Below, one piece after another: positions 46,643 through 55,936 of a stretch of DNA of 64,000 bases (position 1 is the stretch's first letter; every line of letters begins with the position of its first letter). The translations under genes and the position numbers were made by a program. The notes beneath the pieces were generated by a model. The model searched no databases. It was not told where the DNA came from and worked only from the letters and a program-made list of their open reading frames with translations. The stretch spans positions 62,001 to 126,000 of the forward strand of contig NZ_JADEVV010000001.1 of the NCBI RefSeq assembly GCF_015207985.1, given 5' to 3'. The DNA is from Synechocystis salina LEGE 00031 (GTDB lineage: Bacteria; Cyanobacteriota; Cyanobacteriia; Cyanobacteriales; Microcystaceae).

Positions 46643-48160
46643 ATGGTTAAGTTAGGGCAGTTATTGGCATCGGTTCCAGAGGTGGTGACCGCCGCCCCTT
46701 GGTTAGCCCAGGAACCGGATCGTTACCCTGCCCTGGGGGAAATGGTGAGGGGTTTATCCACCAATTCCCATGCCTGTCCCCCTGGCACTTTGTTCATTGG
46801 CATGCCGGGCACCAGGGTTGATGGAGGAGAGTTTTGGTCTGGGGCCCTGGGAGCGGGAGCGATCGCCGCAGTGGTCAGTGAGAAGGCGTTGCAAAAATTT
46901 CCTCCCCAAAATGGAGAATGCGTCATTGCCGTGCCGGATTTAGTGCCGGTGTGTGCTGGCATTGCAGCGGCCTTTTACCAACATCCTGCCCGAACGTTGC
47001 AACTGGTGGGGGTAACGGGCACCAATGGCAAAACCACCACTAGTCATTTAATTGAATATTTCCTCAATCAACAACAACGGGCCAGTGCCTTACTGGGAAC
47101 CCTCTACACCCGTTGGCCCGGTTATCAAAAGACCGCCACCCACACCACTCCCTTTGCAACGGATTTACAGAGACAGTTGGCCGAAGCTCTCCAGGCAGGC
47201 AATCAATACGCAGTGATGGAAGTGAGTTCCCATGCCTTGGCCCAGGGGCGGGTTTTGCAATGTGGTTTTGCCTGTGCTGTGTTCACCAATCTCACCCAGG
47301 ATCATTTGGATTTCCACGGCACCATGGAAAACTATTTTGCCGCCAAGGCCCTGTTGTTTGAGGGGCAATATCTGAAGGGGCGAGCAGTAATTAATAAAGA
47401 TGACGTGTATGGCCAAAAGTTAATCGATCGCCTACCGTCGGCTCAGGTTTACACCTACAGCGTCACTGACAGCAGTGCGGACTTTTACACCAAGGATTTG
47501 GACTATCAACCCACCGGCGTCCAAGGCATTCTGGTTACACCCCAGGAAGAATTGCCATTCCAGTCTCCCTTGGTGGGGCAATTTAACCTGGCCAATGTCC
47601 TAGCGGCGATCGCCAGTGGCCTCCACCTCGGGCTAGATCCGGGCGCCATGGTGAAGGATTTATTAGATTTTCCCGGGGTACCGGGGCGCATGGAGCAGGT
47701 GAAAATCCGTCCTGATCAAGATATTTCTGTGATGGTGGACTATGCCCATACCCCCGACAGTTTGGAAAATGCCCTTAAGGCCGCCCGCCCGTTTATTCCT
47801 GGTCGTCTGATCTGTGTGTTCGGCTGTGGCGGCGATCGGGACCGTACTAAACGTCCTTTGATGGGTAATATTGCGGCCCAGTTGGCGGACTTAGCTGTGG
47901 TCACTTCCGATAATCCCCGTACCGAAGACCCGGAACAAATTTTGGCCGACGTGGTACAGGGCATTGACCTAGAAATCAAACCCTGGATCATTGGCGATCG
48001 GGCCACTGCCATCCATAAAGCGATCCGGGAAGCAAAACCGGGGGACGGGGTGTTAATTGCCGGCAAGGGCCATGAAGATTATCAAATCCTCGGCACGGAA
48101 AAAATCCACTTTGATGACAGGGAACAGGCCAGGGAAGCGTTGATTTTACGTTACAGCTAG
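46643..48160 (+). CDS. murE: UDP-MurNAc-tripeptide synthetase
   Basis: MurE adds the third residue to the peptidoglycan stem peptide in the cytosol. From ATG 46643 (MVKLGQLLASVPEVV) it is 505 residues. GVTGTNGKTTTSHLIEYF is the ATP site. DNPRTEDPEQI contains the DNPR motif that selects meso-diaminopimelate. GDRATAIHKAI and GKGHEDYQ are family marks. It is separated from queC by 124 bases and ends convergent with the metallo-hydrolase gene. Confidence 0.96.
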   Translation: MVKLGQLLASVPEVVTAAPWLAQEPDRYPALGEMVRGLSTNSHACPPGTLFIGMPGTRVDGGEFWSGALGAGAIAAVVSEKALQKFPPQNGECVIAVPDLVPVCAGIAAAFYQHPARTLQLVGVTGTNGKTTTSHLIEYFLNQQQRASALLGTLYTRWPGYQKTATHTTPFATDLQRQLAEALQAGNQYAVMEVSSHALAQGRVLQCGFACAVFTNLTQDHLDFHGTMENYFAAKALLFEGQYLKGRAVINKDDVYGQKLIDRLPSAQVYTYSVTDSSADFYTKDLDYQPTGVQGILVTPQEELPFQSPLVGQFNLANVLAAIASGLHLGLDPGAMVKDLLDFPGVPGRMEQVKIRPDQDISVMVDYAHTPDSLENALKAARPFIPGRLICVFGCGGDRDRTKRPLMGNIAAQLADLAVVTSDNPRTEDPEQILADVVQGIDLEIKPWIIGDRATAIHKAIREAKPGDGVLIAGKGHEDYQILGTEKIHFDDREQAREALILRYS

Positions 48161-48306
48161 CATTTCTTCCCCAAAAGCCTCTTGGCAAAGTTTCAGCTTG
48201 CTCCTTCAATGAACCCACTAAAACCCTAGTACTTCTGGATTGTCTTTCTCTTTGTTTCCGCCAAACTTGGAGGAACCGGGGGACGTTTAAAATCCCCTGC
48301 AAGGAG

Positions 48307-49971
48307 TCAAGTGTTTGTTGCTGACTCAAACACAGGGCAGTGACCATCGGCCCTCACCTCTAACCCCATGAGGGGGGAAGCGGGATTGCGACAATGGTGA
48401 TGCTGAAAATGCCGGCAATTAGCACAGCAATCGAAATCTACTGGACGCTTCCTGGTTTGATTTTGTTTGATTAGTTCCCTTTGGCTGATCCCTCTTAATA
48501 CCAGTTCTTCTCCCTGCCAACGGGCTTGCACAATGCCAGTTTCGCCAAATTTGCCCCAACGGGAATTTTCCAGAATTTGCCCATCTAAATGGATAACCAC
48601 TTCTCCCAGGTGATGGATCTGCTTACTGGGTTCTAGTTCATGGATTTCCCCCTCATAAATTTGGGGTGGCGGGGGAGTCGGTTGCACAAATCGATCACCA
48701 ATGGGCAGGGCCACCGCATTGCCAGCGGCGGGGGAATGGAGTTGGTAACGACTTTGTAGTTCTTCTAAACTAGTGAGATCTTCAATATCTGAAGGTTGCC
48801 CATGGACAAACACTAAATGTTGGGGACGGAGATTATGGATTAACTGGGTGGTGTTGCGGCCATCACTGTGGTCTGCCAACAGATAATCTTCCAGTTCGTA
48901 TTGGGGAAACCCTTCCAAATCTTCCCAGGCAAAGTCCACCAAACAACTGGGTAAGGTTACTAACTGGGGCACAAACACCGTCCATGACCCCGGTAGGGCG
49001 GCGGGACTGGGCCAAAAAGCAGGCCAAGTTGAGGTGACTACTATGGATGGGGTTGATAGGTCGAAATCGCCCTGGGCATCGTTGAGGGGACGCAGATGGG
49101 GATAAACCTTATCGTCCCAAAACAGGGGTTGGTGTTGAGCAAAATTGCGGACATTATCGGGGAGATAGTCAATGATTTCTTGGTAAGCGTCACAGCCCCT
49201 GGCCACGGATTCCCCAGCCCAAAGGTTAACTTGGCGTCCAGTGAATTGATGGTGAGTCCGTAGTAACTTGAGAATTTCCTGGGCTAACCCCAAAGGGGGC
49301 ACTGGCAGGAGAATATTTCTCCCCTTGGCTAGTACCGTTTCGATCGCCTGGATAAATTGTTTTTCCTGTTGACGACGGTGGGGAAGGCGGCGGTTGCCAT
49401 ACTGTCCTTCTAGGATCAGCACATCCGGTTTGAGGCCCCGCAGGGTAGTTAAGGCCAAACCATCCACCAACTGGAGATGGGAAAGGCAATAATCCCCGGT
49501 ATAAATCACCCGGTAAAGGCGATCGCCGTTATGGTATTCGAGCAAAATTAGGGCCGCCCCTGGCAGATGTCCCGCTGGCAACAATTCCACTGTCAGACCA
49601 GGCAAAACTTCCTGGGGCGATCGCCAAGGTAAAACCCGACAAAATGGGGGCACAACTTCATCGGGCCAATTCAGGGGTAGTAACCGTTGGGTAACTTCAC
49701 TGGCCAGAACGGGAATATGGGGAAACCGTTGATGAAATTGCCACAATCCCAGGGCATGGTCTCCGTGGGCATGGCTGCAAAAGACCAGATCCACCGTCCC
49801 CGGATCCGCTGTCAGCAATGGCGTTAAATCTTCTAAACCACAATCGAGCAGAATTCTGTAGGGCCCCAGATGTAATCCCAGACAAACCCCCCCATCCCGG
49901 TGACCCACTCCATAGGGAAGAAAAGATATATTGGCAAAGGCCTTGCCCTGGGTCGGCACGGAAAAAGTCAT
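48307..49971 (-). CDS. Metallo-beta-lactamase/beta-CASP-like hydrolase
   Basis: The 554-residue protein has the metallo-beta-lactamase core: LDCGLEDL, then CSHAHGDHALGLWQFHQ with the HxHxDH metal site, and IYTGDYCLS. The following region resembles the beta-CASP domain of RNA-processing nucleases (ILEGQYGNRR, ILLPVPPLGLAQEIL, VFVHGQPSD). The C-terminus carries a Cys/His cluster (CCANCRHFQHHHC and a later CPV), a probable extra metal site not usual in the family. An RNA nuclease role is inferred. Confidence 0.8.
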   Translation of the reverse strand: MTFSVPTQGKAFANISFLPYGVGHRDGGVCLGLHLGPYRILLDCGLEDLTPLLTADPGTVDLVFCSHAHGDHALGLWQFHQRFPHIPVLASEVTQRLLPLNWPDEVVPPFCRVLPWRSPQEVLPGLTVELLPAGHLPGAALILLEYHNGDRLYRVIYTGDYCLSHLQLVDGLALTTLRGLKPDVLILEGQYGNRRLPHRRQQEKQFIQAIETVLAKGRNILLPVPPLGLAQEILKLLRTHHQFTGRQVNLWAGESVARGCDAYQEIIDYLPDNVRNFAQHQPLFWDDKVYPHLRPLNDAQGDFDLSTPSIVVTSTWPAFWPSPAALPGSWTVFVPQLVTLPSCLVDFAWEDLEGFPQYELEDYLLADHSDGRNTTQLIHNLRPQHLVFVHGQPSDIEDLTSLEELQSRYQLHSPAAGNAVALPIGDRFVQPTPPPPQIYEGEIHELEPSKQIHHLGEVVIHLDGQILENSRWGKFGETGIVQARWQGEELVLRGISQRELIKQNQTRKRPVDFDCCANCRHFQHHHCRNPASPLMGLEVRADGHCPVFESATNT

Positions 49972-50041
49972 GGAAGCTTGGCGATCGGCCCTGGGGGCAA
50001 AGCAAAATCAGTCAAAATAACGGCGGAAGTCTGGTGGAAGA

Positions 50042-50164
50042 CTAATGGGCCGAACCATTGCCGTCATATTTATCCGTGTCGTAATAGCCATTCTTAGTGC
50101 CGAAAAATAGACAAGCCAGGGTGAACAAGGCTGTTAGACCAATCAAAATTAATTTGACATCCAT
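50042..50164 (-). CDS. ndhP: Small NDH-1 subunit NdhP (40 aa)
   Basis: The minus strand encodes a 40-residue peptide, starting MDVKLILIGLTALFTLACLF and ending NGYYDTDKYDGNGSAH. It is a single N-in membrane helix with a short polar tail, the form of NdhP, a small subunit needed for the NDH-1L respiratory complex. The GYYD...GNGSAH tail matches my memory of cyanobacterial NdhP sequences. It lies between the metallo-hydrolase gene and ggtB. The identity rests on memory of a short sequence. Confidence 0.68.
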   Translation of the reverse strand: MDVKLILIGLTALFTLACLFFGTKNGYYDTDKYDGNGSAH

Positions 50165-50322
50165 AGAATTATGTCGGAAACAAAGCAAACGTCGCCCCCA
50201 TCGTAACTCGTTTCCCCTAGGGGGAGCAGAATTTTCCGGCCATTTCTTTCCCAGACCAGAGCAATGGGATTTTGAACGCCCCTAACAACGGACAAATTAG
50301 TTAAAGAGATCTATCTAATTTG

Positions 50323-50354
50323 ACCCATACCAGTTTTCAAGGCATGGTATAGGT
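50323..50354 (+). promoter_or_regulatory. Inverted repeat upstream of ggtB
   Basis: ACCCATACC and GGTATAGGT form an inverted repeat with 8 of 9 pairs and 14 bases between the arms. It lies 66 bases before the ggtB start and could be an operator for a repressor. No regulator is known to me for this site. Confidence 0.35.
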
Positions 50355-50419
50355 GGAACTTTCCCACACCAAAGATATCGACTGCATCGATATTGAGTTG
50401 TTGCTTTACGGTTTTTGCG

Positions 50420-51685
50420 ATGAAATTTTTTAAAATCACTACTCTGATAATTAGCCTGATTGTTCTCACCAGTTGCCAGGGGCCGGGGCTTAATGGAGAC
50501 GGAGACAAGAAACAGGTGACTATTCTTGGGGTGATGATTGGCGAACAACAGGAAAAAATTGAACAAGCCCTGGCACCCTTTACCGAAGCCACTGGCATTG
50601 AAGTGGTTTACGAAGGCACCGACACCTTTGCCACCACCTTACCCATCCGGGTGGATTCCGGTCGGGCCCCGGATTTAGCCATGTTTCCCCAACCGGGATT
50701 GATGGCGGATTTTGCCAGGGAAGGGAAATTAGTTCCCCTAGGAGAAATTCTTACCCCGGAGGAAATGGCGGAAGCCTATGACCAGGCTTGGTTAGATTTA
50801 GCGGCGGTGGATGGCACCGTTTATGGGGCATGGTACCGAGCTTCGGTAAAAAGTTTGGTTTGGTTCAATCCCCAGCAATTTGCCGTCCACGGTTATGAAG
50901 TTCCCGGCACTTGGGAGGAAATGATGGCCCTGAGCCAACGCATTGTTGACGAGGGAAAAACTCCTTGGTGTCTAGGCATTGAAAGTGGAGATGCTACCGG
51001 TTGGGTGGGTACTGATTGGGTAGAGGATATTATGTTGCGCACCGCCAGCCCGGCCACCTATGACCAGTGGGTGAGTCATCAAATCCCCTTCAACGCTCCT
51101 GTGGTGCAAAATGCGCTCAACGTCTTTGGGGAAATTGCCCAAAATGAAAAGATGATTTACGGCGGTAAGGTGGGGGCCATGAGCACCCCCTTTGGGGACT
51201 CTATTTTAGGATTATTTACCGATCCTCCCCATTGCTATCTGCACCGCCAGGGCAATTTTATTACCGCTTTTTTACCTCCCGACCTCAACCCGGAAGAAGT
51301 GGATGTGTTCCCCTTACCCCCCATTGATCCGGCCTACGGATTACCTGTTTTGGTGGGAGGGGATATTTTTGCCATGTTTAACGACACACCGGAAGCTAGA
51401 CAATTGATGGCCTATTTGGCCAGTCCCCAGCCCCATGAAGTGGCGGCAACGTTGGGAGCTTATATTTCCCCCCACAAAAATATTGATCTCAGCCTCTATC
51501 CCGATCGCCTGACCCGTAAACAGGCAGAAATTTTGAGCAACGCTGAGGTGATCCGTTTTGATGCTTCCGATATGATGCCGGGGGCGGTGGGTACGGGGAC
51601 GTTTTGGTCTGGCATGGTGGACTACATTGGCGGTACCGACGGTACTCAAGTTTTAAACACCATTGAAAGGAGTTGGCCCCGTTAG
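50420..51685 (+). CDS. ggtB: Glucosylglycerol ABC transporter, substrate-binding lipoprotein
   Basis: From ATG 50420 the product is 421 residues with a lipoprotein signal and lipobox LTSC (Cys19). The mature part is a family 1 binding protein: EGTDTFATTLPIRVDSGRAPD, WLDLAAVDGTVYGAWYRAS and GVGTGTFW-like end regions are typical of sugar-binding members. It begins ggtBCD, which in Synechocystis imports glucosylglycerol, sucrose and trehalose for salt tolerance. The ATPase ggtA is not here, in line with its separate location in PCC 6803. Confidence 0.88.
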   Translation: MKFFKITTLIISLIVLTSCQGPGLNGDGDKKQVTILGVMIGEQQEKIEQALAPFTEATGIEVVYEGTDTFATTLPIRVDSGRAPDLAMFPQPGLMADFAREGKLVPLGEILTPEEMAEAYDQAWLDLAAVDGTVYGAWYRASVKSLVWFNPQQFAVHGYEVPGTWEEMMALSQRIVDEGKTPWCLGIESGDATGWVGTDWVEDIMLRTASPATYDQWVSHQIPFNAPVVQNALNVFGEIAQNEKMIYGGKVGAMSTPFGDSILGLFTDPPHCYLHRQGNFITAFLPPDLNPEEVDVFPLPPIDPAYGLPVLVGGDIFAMFNDTPEARQLMAYLASPQPHEVAATLGAYISPHKNIDLSLYPDRLTRKQAEILSNAEVIRFDASDMMPGAVGTGTFWSGMVDYIGGTDGTQVLNTIERSWPR

Positions 51686-51714
51686 CGGCCGTAGTTATCC
51701 CAATGTCGTTATTT

Positions 51715-51720
51715 GGAGGA
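51715..51720 (+). promoter_or_regulatory. Ribosome-binding site that sets the ggtC start
   Basis: GGAGGA lies 10 bases before TTG 51731. Upstream TTG 51713 cannot use it because it overlaps it. Confidence 0.6.
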
Positions 51721-51730
51721 AAAGAGAAAT

Positions 51731-52702
51731 TTGTTTTATCGCATTGTTAATGTTCTGTTGGCGATTGCCATTGGCTGTGGCGGCGTAATCGGCCTGTTTT
51801 ACCTTGCTAACTATGCCATCAATGCCCTACCCAAACCCTGGAATAAAAGAATATTACCTTGGGTTTATGTGTCTCCGGCTTTACTATTTTTGTCGGCCTA
51901 TTTAGTTTTGCCTACCCTGGAGACTATCTATCTTAGTTTTTTTGACGGGCGCTCCAAGAATTTTGTCGGACTAGAAAATTACGTTTTTGCCTTCACCGAT
52001 CACACCATGTTGGTGGCATTTCGCAATAACTTACTGTGGTTAGTACTAGTTGCCGGCATCAGCGTTAGTTTGGGGCTAATTATTGCCGTCCTGGTGGATA
52101 AAGTCCGCTATGAGGCGATCGCCAAATCGATCATTTTCTTACCCATGGCCATTTCCTTTGTGGGGGCTAGCGTCATCTGGAAATTTGTCTATGCTTATAG
52201 GCCAGCGGGGACTGAACAGATAGGCCTGCTCAATGCTATTGTGACCAGCTTAGGTTTTGCCCCAGTGGGATGGCTAGTGGAGCGGTCGGTGAACAATTTT
52301 GCCCTCATTGCCATTATGATTTGGCTCTACACCGGCTTTTGTATGGTTATTTTATCGGCGGCGGTAAAGGGCATTCCCGACGATGTCATTGAAGCGGCCA
52401 GGATTGATGGGGCTAACAGTTGGCAAATTTTTTGGCGCATTACCATCCCGATGATCCGCTCTACCCTGCTAGTGGTTAGTACTACCATGGTGATTTTAGT
52501 GTTGAAAGTGTTTGACATTGTTTTTGTCATGACCGGCGGAAACCAAGGCACTGAAGTAATTGCCAGCTTGATGATTAAGGAAATGTTTAATTATCGTAAC
52601 TTTGGCCGGGGAAGTACCATTGCGGTCATTTTATTGTTGTTAATTGTGCCGGTAATGATCACCAATGTTCGTCGTTTTAAAGCTCAGGAGAAATTACGTT
52701 AA
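51731..52702 (+). CDS. ggtC: Glucosylglycerol ABC transporter permease GgtC
   Basis: The MalF-type permease has about six to seven membrane segments. The EAA loop is DVIEAARIDGANSWQIFWRITIP cut at its conserved part EAARIDGANSWQ near the C-terminal third. The start is a TTG at 51731 (LFYRIVNVLL), preceded by GGAGGA; 51713 is an alternative TTG with no such site. It is 45 bases after ggtB, and its stop overlaps the ggtD ATG by one base. Confidence 0.88.
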   Translation: MFYRIVNVLLAIAIGCGGVIGLFYLANYAINALPKPWNKRILPWVYVSPALLFLSAYLVLPTLETIYLSFFDGRSKNFVGLENYVFAFTDHTMLVAFRNNLLWLVLVAGISVSLGLIIAVLVDKVRYEAIAKSIIFLPMAISFVGASVIWKFVYAYRPAGTEQIGLLNAIVTSLGFAPVGWLVERSVNNFALIAIMIWLYTGFCMVILSAAVKGIPDDVIEAARIDGANSWQIFWRITIPMIRSTLLVVSTTMVILVLKVFDIVFVMTGGNQGTEVIASLMIKEMFNYRNFGRGSTIAVILLLLIVPVMITNVRRFKAQEKLR

Positions 52703-53589
52703 TGACTAAAGAAAACCAGAGGATGAATAAAACCAATCAACCATCAGAATTTTGGCAAAAACTTCCCATTCACATCACTATTCTCACCATTGCTTTCATC
52801 TGGACATTGCCCAGTTTAGGTCTATTTATTAGCTCCCTGCGCCCCCGGGGCGAGATGCTCAGCACTGGTTGGTGGACAGTGTTTTTGCACCCCCTAGAGG
52901 TGACCCAATTTTATCTTGGTAACTACAGTGACGTGCTTCGATCCTCCGGCATGGGGGAAGCTTTTTTAAACAGTCTGACCATTGCTGTGCCCGCCACGGT
53001 GATTCCCATCGCCATTGCGACCTTTGCCGCCTATGCCTTTGCTTGGATGACTTTCCCTGGGCGACAATTGCTATTTATTTTGGTGGTTTGTCTCCTGGTG
53101 GTACCTTTACAAACCACCCTCATTCCCGTTTTGAGGATCTATGCCCAATTGGGCTTAGCGGGTACCTTCCTCGGAGTTTGGCTAGCCCACACCGCCTATG
53201 GTTTACCCCTGGGCATTTACCTGTTACGCAATTACATTGGCGCTCTCCCCAAGGACCTAATTGAAGCGGCTGCGGTGGACGGTGCTTCCCATTTAAAAAT
53301 TTTTACCAAGTTAATTGTGCCCCTCTCCATGCCGGCGATCGCCTCCTTTGCCGTGTTTCAATTCCTCTGGGTCTGGAACGATTTATTGGTTGCTTTGATT
53401 TACTTGGGAGGCACTGCCGACGTTGCCCCTGTTACCATCCAACTGAGTAATTTAGTCGGCTCCAGGGGTCAGGATTGGTACTTGTTAACTGCTGGGGCTT
53501 TCATCAGCATGATTGTGCCCCTCATGGTCTTTTTTGGACTGCAACGGTACTTTGTGCGGGGCATTCTGGCGGGATCGGTTAAATCCTAG
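52702..53589 (+). CDS. ggtD: Glucosylglycerol ABC transporter permease GgtD
   Basis: The 295-residue MalG-type permease has six membrane helices and the EAA loop LIEAAAVDGASHLKIFTKL, which docks the ATPase. A Gln/Asn-rich N-terminal tail precedes the first helix. The start overlaps the ggtC stop by one base, indicating coupling. The last four bases overlap the end of the convergent squalene synthase gene. Confidence 0.9.
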   Translation: MTKENQRMNKTNQPSEFWQKLPIHITILTIAFIWTLPSLGLFISSLRPRGEMLSTGWWTVFLHPLEVTQFYLGNYSDVLRSSGMGEAFLNSLTIAVPATVIPIAIATFAAYAFAWMTFPGRQLLFILVVCLLVVPLQTTLIPVLRIYAQLGLAGTFLGVWLAHTAYGLPLGIYLLRNYIGALPKDLIEAAAVDGASHLKIFTKLIVPLSMPAIASFAVFQFLWVWNDLLVALIYLGGTADVAPVTIQLSNLVGSRGQDWYLLTAGAFISMIVPLMVFFGLQRYFVRGILAGSVKS

Positions 53590-54401
53590 CTGGCAATAAC
53601 CCGATTGACCAGAGCCATCACGTCACTGCGGCTGAGCTTTTCCTTACCCAGGGCCAACACATCCAAGGTGCCATAGGCCAGGGTGAGGGGGATTTTACAG
53701 AAATTGAGGGCCGGGCCATGGGGCAAAGATTTGGTGTATTGGTCTGCCAACGCCAAATTGTAGCGAGCATACTTATGCATATCCGCCAACTCCCAACCCT
53801 GGGGAAAAAAGCTTACCCCCCGGCGCTGGTCTTCCTTGTAGTTGCGGACAATGTTTACCGCCTGGAGCCCCCGACCAAAACCAATGGCATGGGAGCGGTT
53901 CGTTTGGGTGCCATCGTGCCAAGCCCACAGATCGGACAACAGCAGACCCACTGCCCCCGCTACACTGAAGGTGTATTGGTCTAACTCATTTTCCGTTTTA
54001 ATTTGCCAGTTGTGGATCGCCCAAAAAGCCATCCGGTCCGACATGGCCGCCGTGGCATCCCACACTCTAGGGGCAATGCTTTCGGGGGCCAGCAATGCCC
54101 ATTCCCCCACCCTTAAAGTTACTTCCGGCAAAAGGTTGCGATAGGGGTCTAAACCCCGGATAAAATCGTCGCTGTGGGAATTTTCCGTTGCACTCTGGAG
54201 ATTGAGACTAATCTGATTGAGAATTCTTGCTTTGGTCTCGGCATCTAGGTCTGGATGGTCTTCCACTTCATCGATCGCCCGCATACAAAGGTAAGCAGAG
54301 GCCACTGCATCGAGAAGCTGATCAGGCAAAATGCTAATGGGAATGTAGAATGTCCGACTGGTTTCTTGCAAAACCTTAAGGGCATTACGACGTAGGCTCA
54401 T
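53586..54401 (-). CDS. sqs: Squalene synthase family protein
   Basis: From ATG 54401 (MSLRRNALKVLQETSRTFYI) the product is 271 residues. The head-to-head prenyltransferase fold carries two Mg-binding acidic motifs: DEVED (44-48) and NYKED (187-191) within VNIVRNYKEDQRRG. The N-terminal SRTFY is typical of squalene synthase, which joins two farnesyl diphosphates for hopanoid synthesis. Phytoene synthase usually has DxxxD in both motifs and a longer chain, so squalene synthase is preferred. It is convergent with ggtD, with a 4-base overlap. Confidence 0.85.
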   Translation of the reverse strand: MSLRRNALKVLQETSRTFYIPISILPDQLLDAVASAYLCMRAIDEVEDHPDLDAETKARILNQISLNLQSATENSHSDDFIRGLDPYRNLLPEVTLRVGEWALLAPESIAPRVWDATAAMSDRMAFWAIHNWQIKTENELDQYTFSVAGAVGLLLSDLWAWHDGTQTNRSHAIGFGRGLQAVNIVRNYKEDQRRGVSFFPQGWELADMHKYARYNLALADQYTKSLPHGPALNFCKIPLTLAYGTLDVLALGKEKLSRSDVMALVNRVIAS

Positions 54402-54704
54402 GCGATCAACTCCTGACACCAAAAATTTAAGCGGACTCTCAACTTACCTATTCAGGTCTGCAATGCTAGGCAATAGGTTCCAGCGGGGATGGGGGAAGTT
54501 TTCAGTCATCCCATAACCCCCCAGACTCTACTATCTTTGCCCCTCGATGCCTCAACCTGGGTAAATTGAGCAAAACAATCACCCCATTCTATTACGGCTT
54601 TGCTGGTGTGCTACAGACAAATTGGGGCCAGGGGGAGGGAGTCATTGCTTTTCTTGAATGATCCCCAGTTTTGGTCAATTCTTAACCCCGCCCACCTCAA
54701 TCCT
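54402..54704. other. Intergenic region of 303 bases between divergent sqs and hik10
   Basis: Both promoters must lie here. I see no tRNA-like structure, no clear -35/-10 pair and no coding segment that can be supported. Confidence 0.4.
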
Positions 54705-55814
54705 ATGGCTAAACTCAGTCTTGGTTCCCGTCTTTTCCTGTCCCATATGTTAGTGATGCTAGTAGGGTTGGGCAGTTTTGTTTCCCTGGCAAAAATATCT
54801 TCCCCCCGCATGTTTATTCTGCGCTTGGAAGAGTTGGAAAGTCAGGGATTTATCACTGTTCGTTCTGCCAAAACCTATCTGATCCGGGGTTTTGAAACCG
54901 CCTGGAACCGCAGTTCCCTCTGGGCGATTATTTTTGGGGCCAGTGCCGCTGGAGGACTTAGCTTTTTGGCCGCCGACCGCATTATGCAACCCCTTGATCG
55001 CCTGAAATTAGCTACGAAAAATTTGGCTGAGGGAGATTTGCAAAGCCGCATGCCCCCCAGCGATATTCCGGAATTGGAACAGTTGGGGGAGAGTTTTAAT
55101 CGCATGGCGGACAGTTTGGCCGATGTGGAACAACAACGGCGGGAATTGGTGAGTGACCTGACCCACGAATTACGTTCCCCTTTGACGGTGGTGCGGGGTT
55201 ATTTGGAACAATTGGCGGAGGGCACCATTGCCGGAGATCCGGAACTTTACCAGCGATTGGTGGGGGAAACTAGGAGATTGGAACGGCTGACAGTGGATTT
55301 GCAGGAATTGTCCAAAGTAGAGGCGGGCTATTTGTCCATCCAACGGCAACCCCTCGACCTTTATCCTCTGTTGGTCAAATTACAACAACGGTTTGCAGAC
55401 CAGCTCTTGGAAGAAGGGCCAGAGTTAATCCTTGCCGCCCCTTCGTCCTTGCCGCCAGTGTTGGCCGACCCAGACCGCACTGAGCAAATTTTGGTCAATT
55501 TAATTGGCAATGCGGTGCGTTATACCCCCAGCGGTGCCATTACCATCGATGCTCACCTTGGTAATGATCAAGAAAAGAACAATCTACTCTGGGTAACCGT
55601 CACCGATACGGGCATTGGCATTGCGGCGGGGGATTTGCCCTATGTGTTTGAGCGGTTTTGGCGGGCTGATAAATCCCGTTCCCGTTATTCTGGTGGCACA
55701 GGTTTGGGACTGGCGATCGCCAAACGGTTGGTGGAGTTACAGGGGGGCAATTTACTAGTAAGGAGCACCCTGGGCCAGGGCAGTGAATTTAGCTTTTCCT
55801 TACCATTGGTATAA
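54705..55814 (+). CDS. hik10: Sensor histidine kinase (Hik10-like)
   Basis: From ATG 54705 (MAKLSLGSRLFLSHMLVML) the kinase is 369 residues. It has membrane helices at about 10-28 and 72-90, only a short periplasmic loop between them, a HAMP linker (91-143), the H box with His154 in DLTHELRSP, GNAVRYTP, DTGIGI, and GGTGLGLAIA. The small outer loop suggests sensing in or near the membrane. In PCC 6803 the same slot holds Hik10, linked to salt stress together with Hik33/16/41 systems as I recall. No response regulator is adjacent. Confidence 0.88.
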   Translation: MAKLSLGSRLFLSHMLVMLVGLGSFVSLAKISSPRMFILRLEELESQGFITVRSAKTYLIRGFETAWNRSSLWAIIFGASAAGGLSFLAADRIMQPLDRLKLATKNLAEGDLQSRMPPSDIPELEQLGESFNRMADSLADVEQQRRELVSDLTHELRSPLTVVRGYLEQLAEGTIAGDPELYQRLVGETRRLERLTVDLQELSKVEAGYLSIQRQPLDLYPLLVKLQQRFADQLLEEGPELILAAPSSLPPVLADPDRTEQILVNLIGNAVRYTPSGAITIDAHLGNDQEKNNLLWVTVTDTGIGIAAGDLPYVFERFWRADKSRSRYSGGTGLGLAIAKRLVELQGGNLLVRSTLGQGSEFSFSLPLV

Positions 55815-55936
55815 GGACTGATGACTGATGGGAAAATGCTTGTAATACTTCCGGTCAGACCGATCCCCGCCTACCTTCCCCAGTTAAACCCAGGCAAAGA
55901 TAAGGTAGAGTTGTGGTTTGGCATTACTCCAACATT

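Noticed and set aside
53586-54401. Phytoene synthase (crtB)
   Set aside because: The acidic motifs DEVED and NYKED and the short length fit squalene synthase better.
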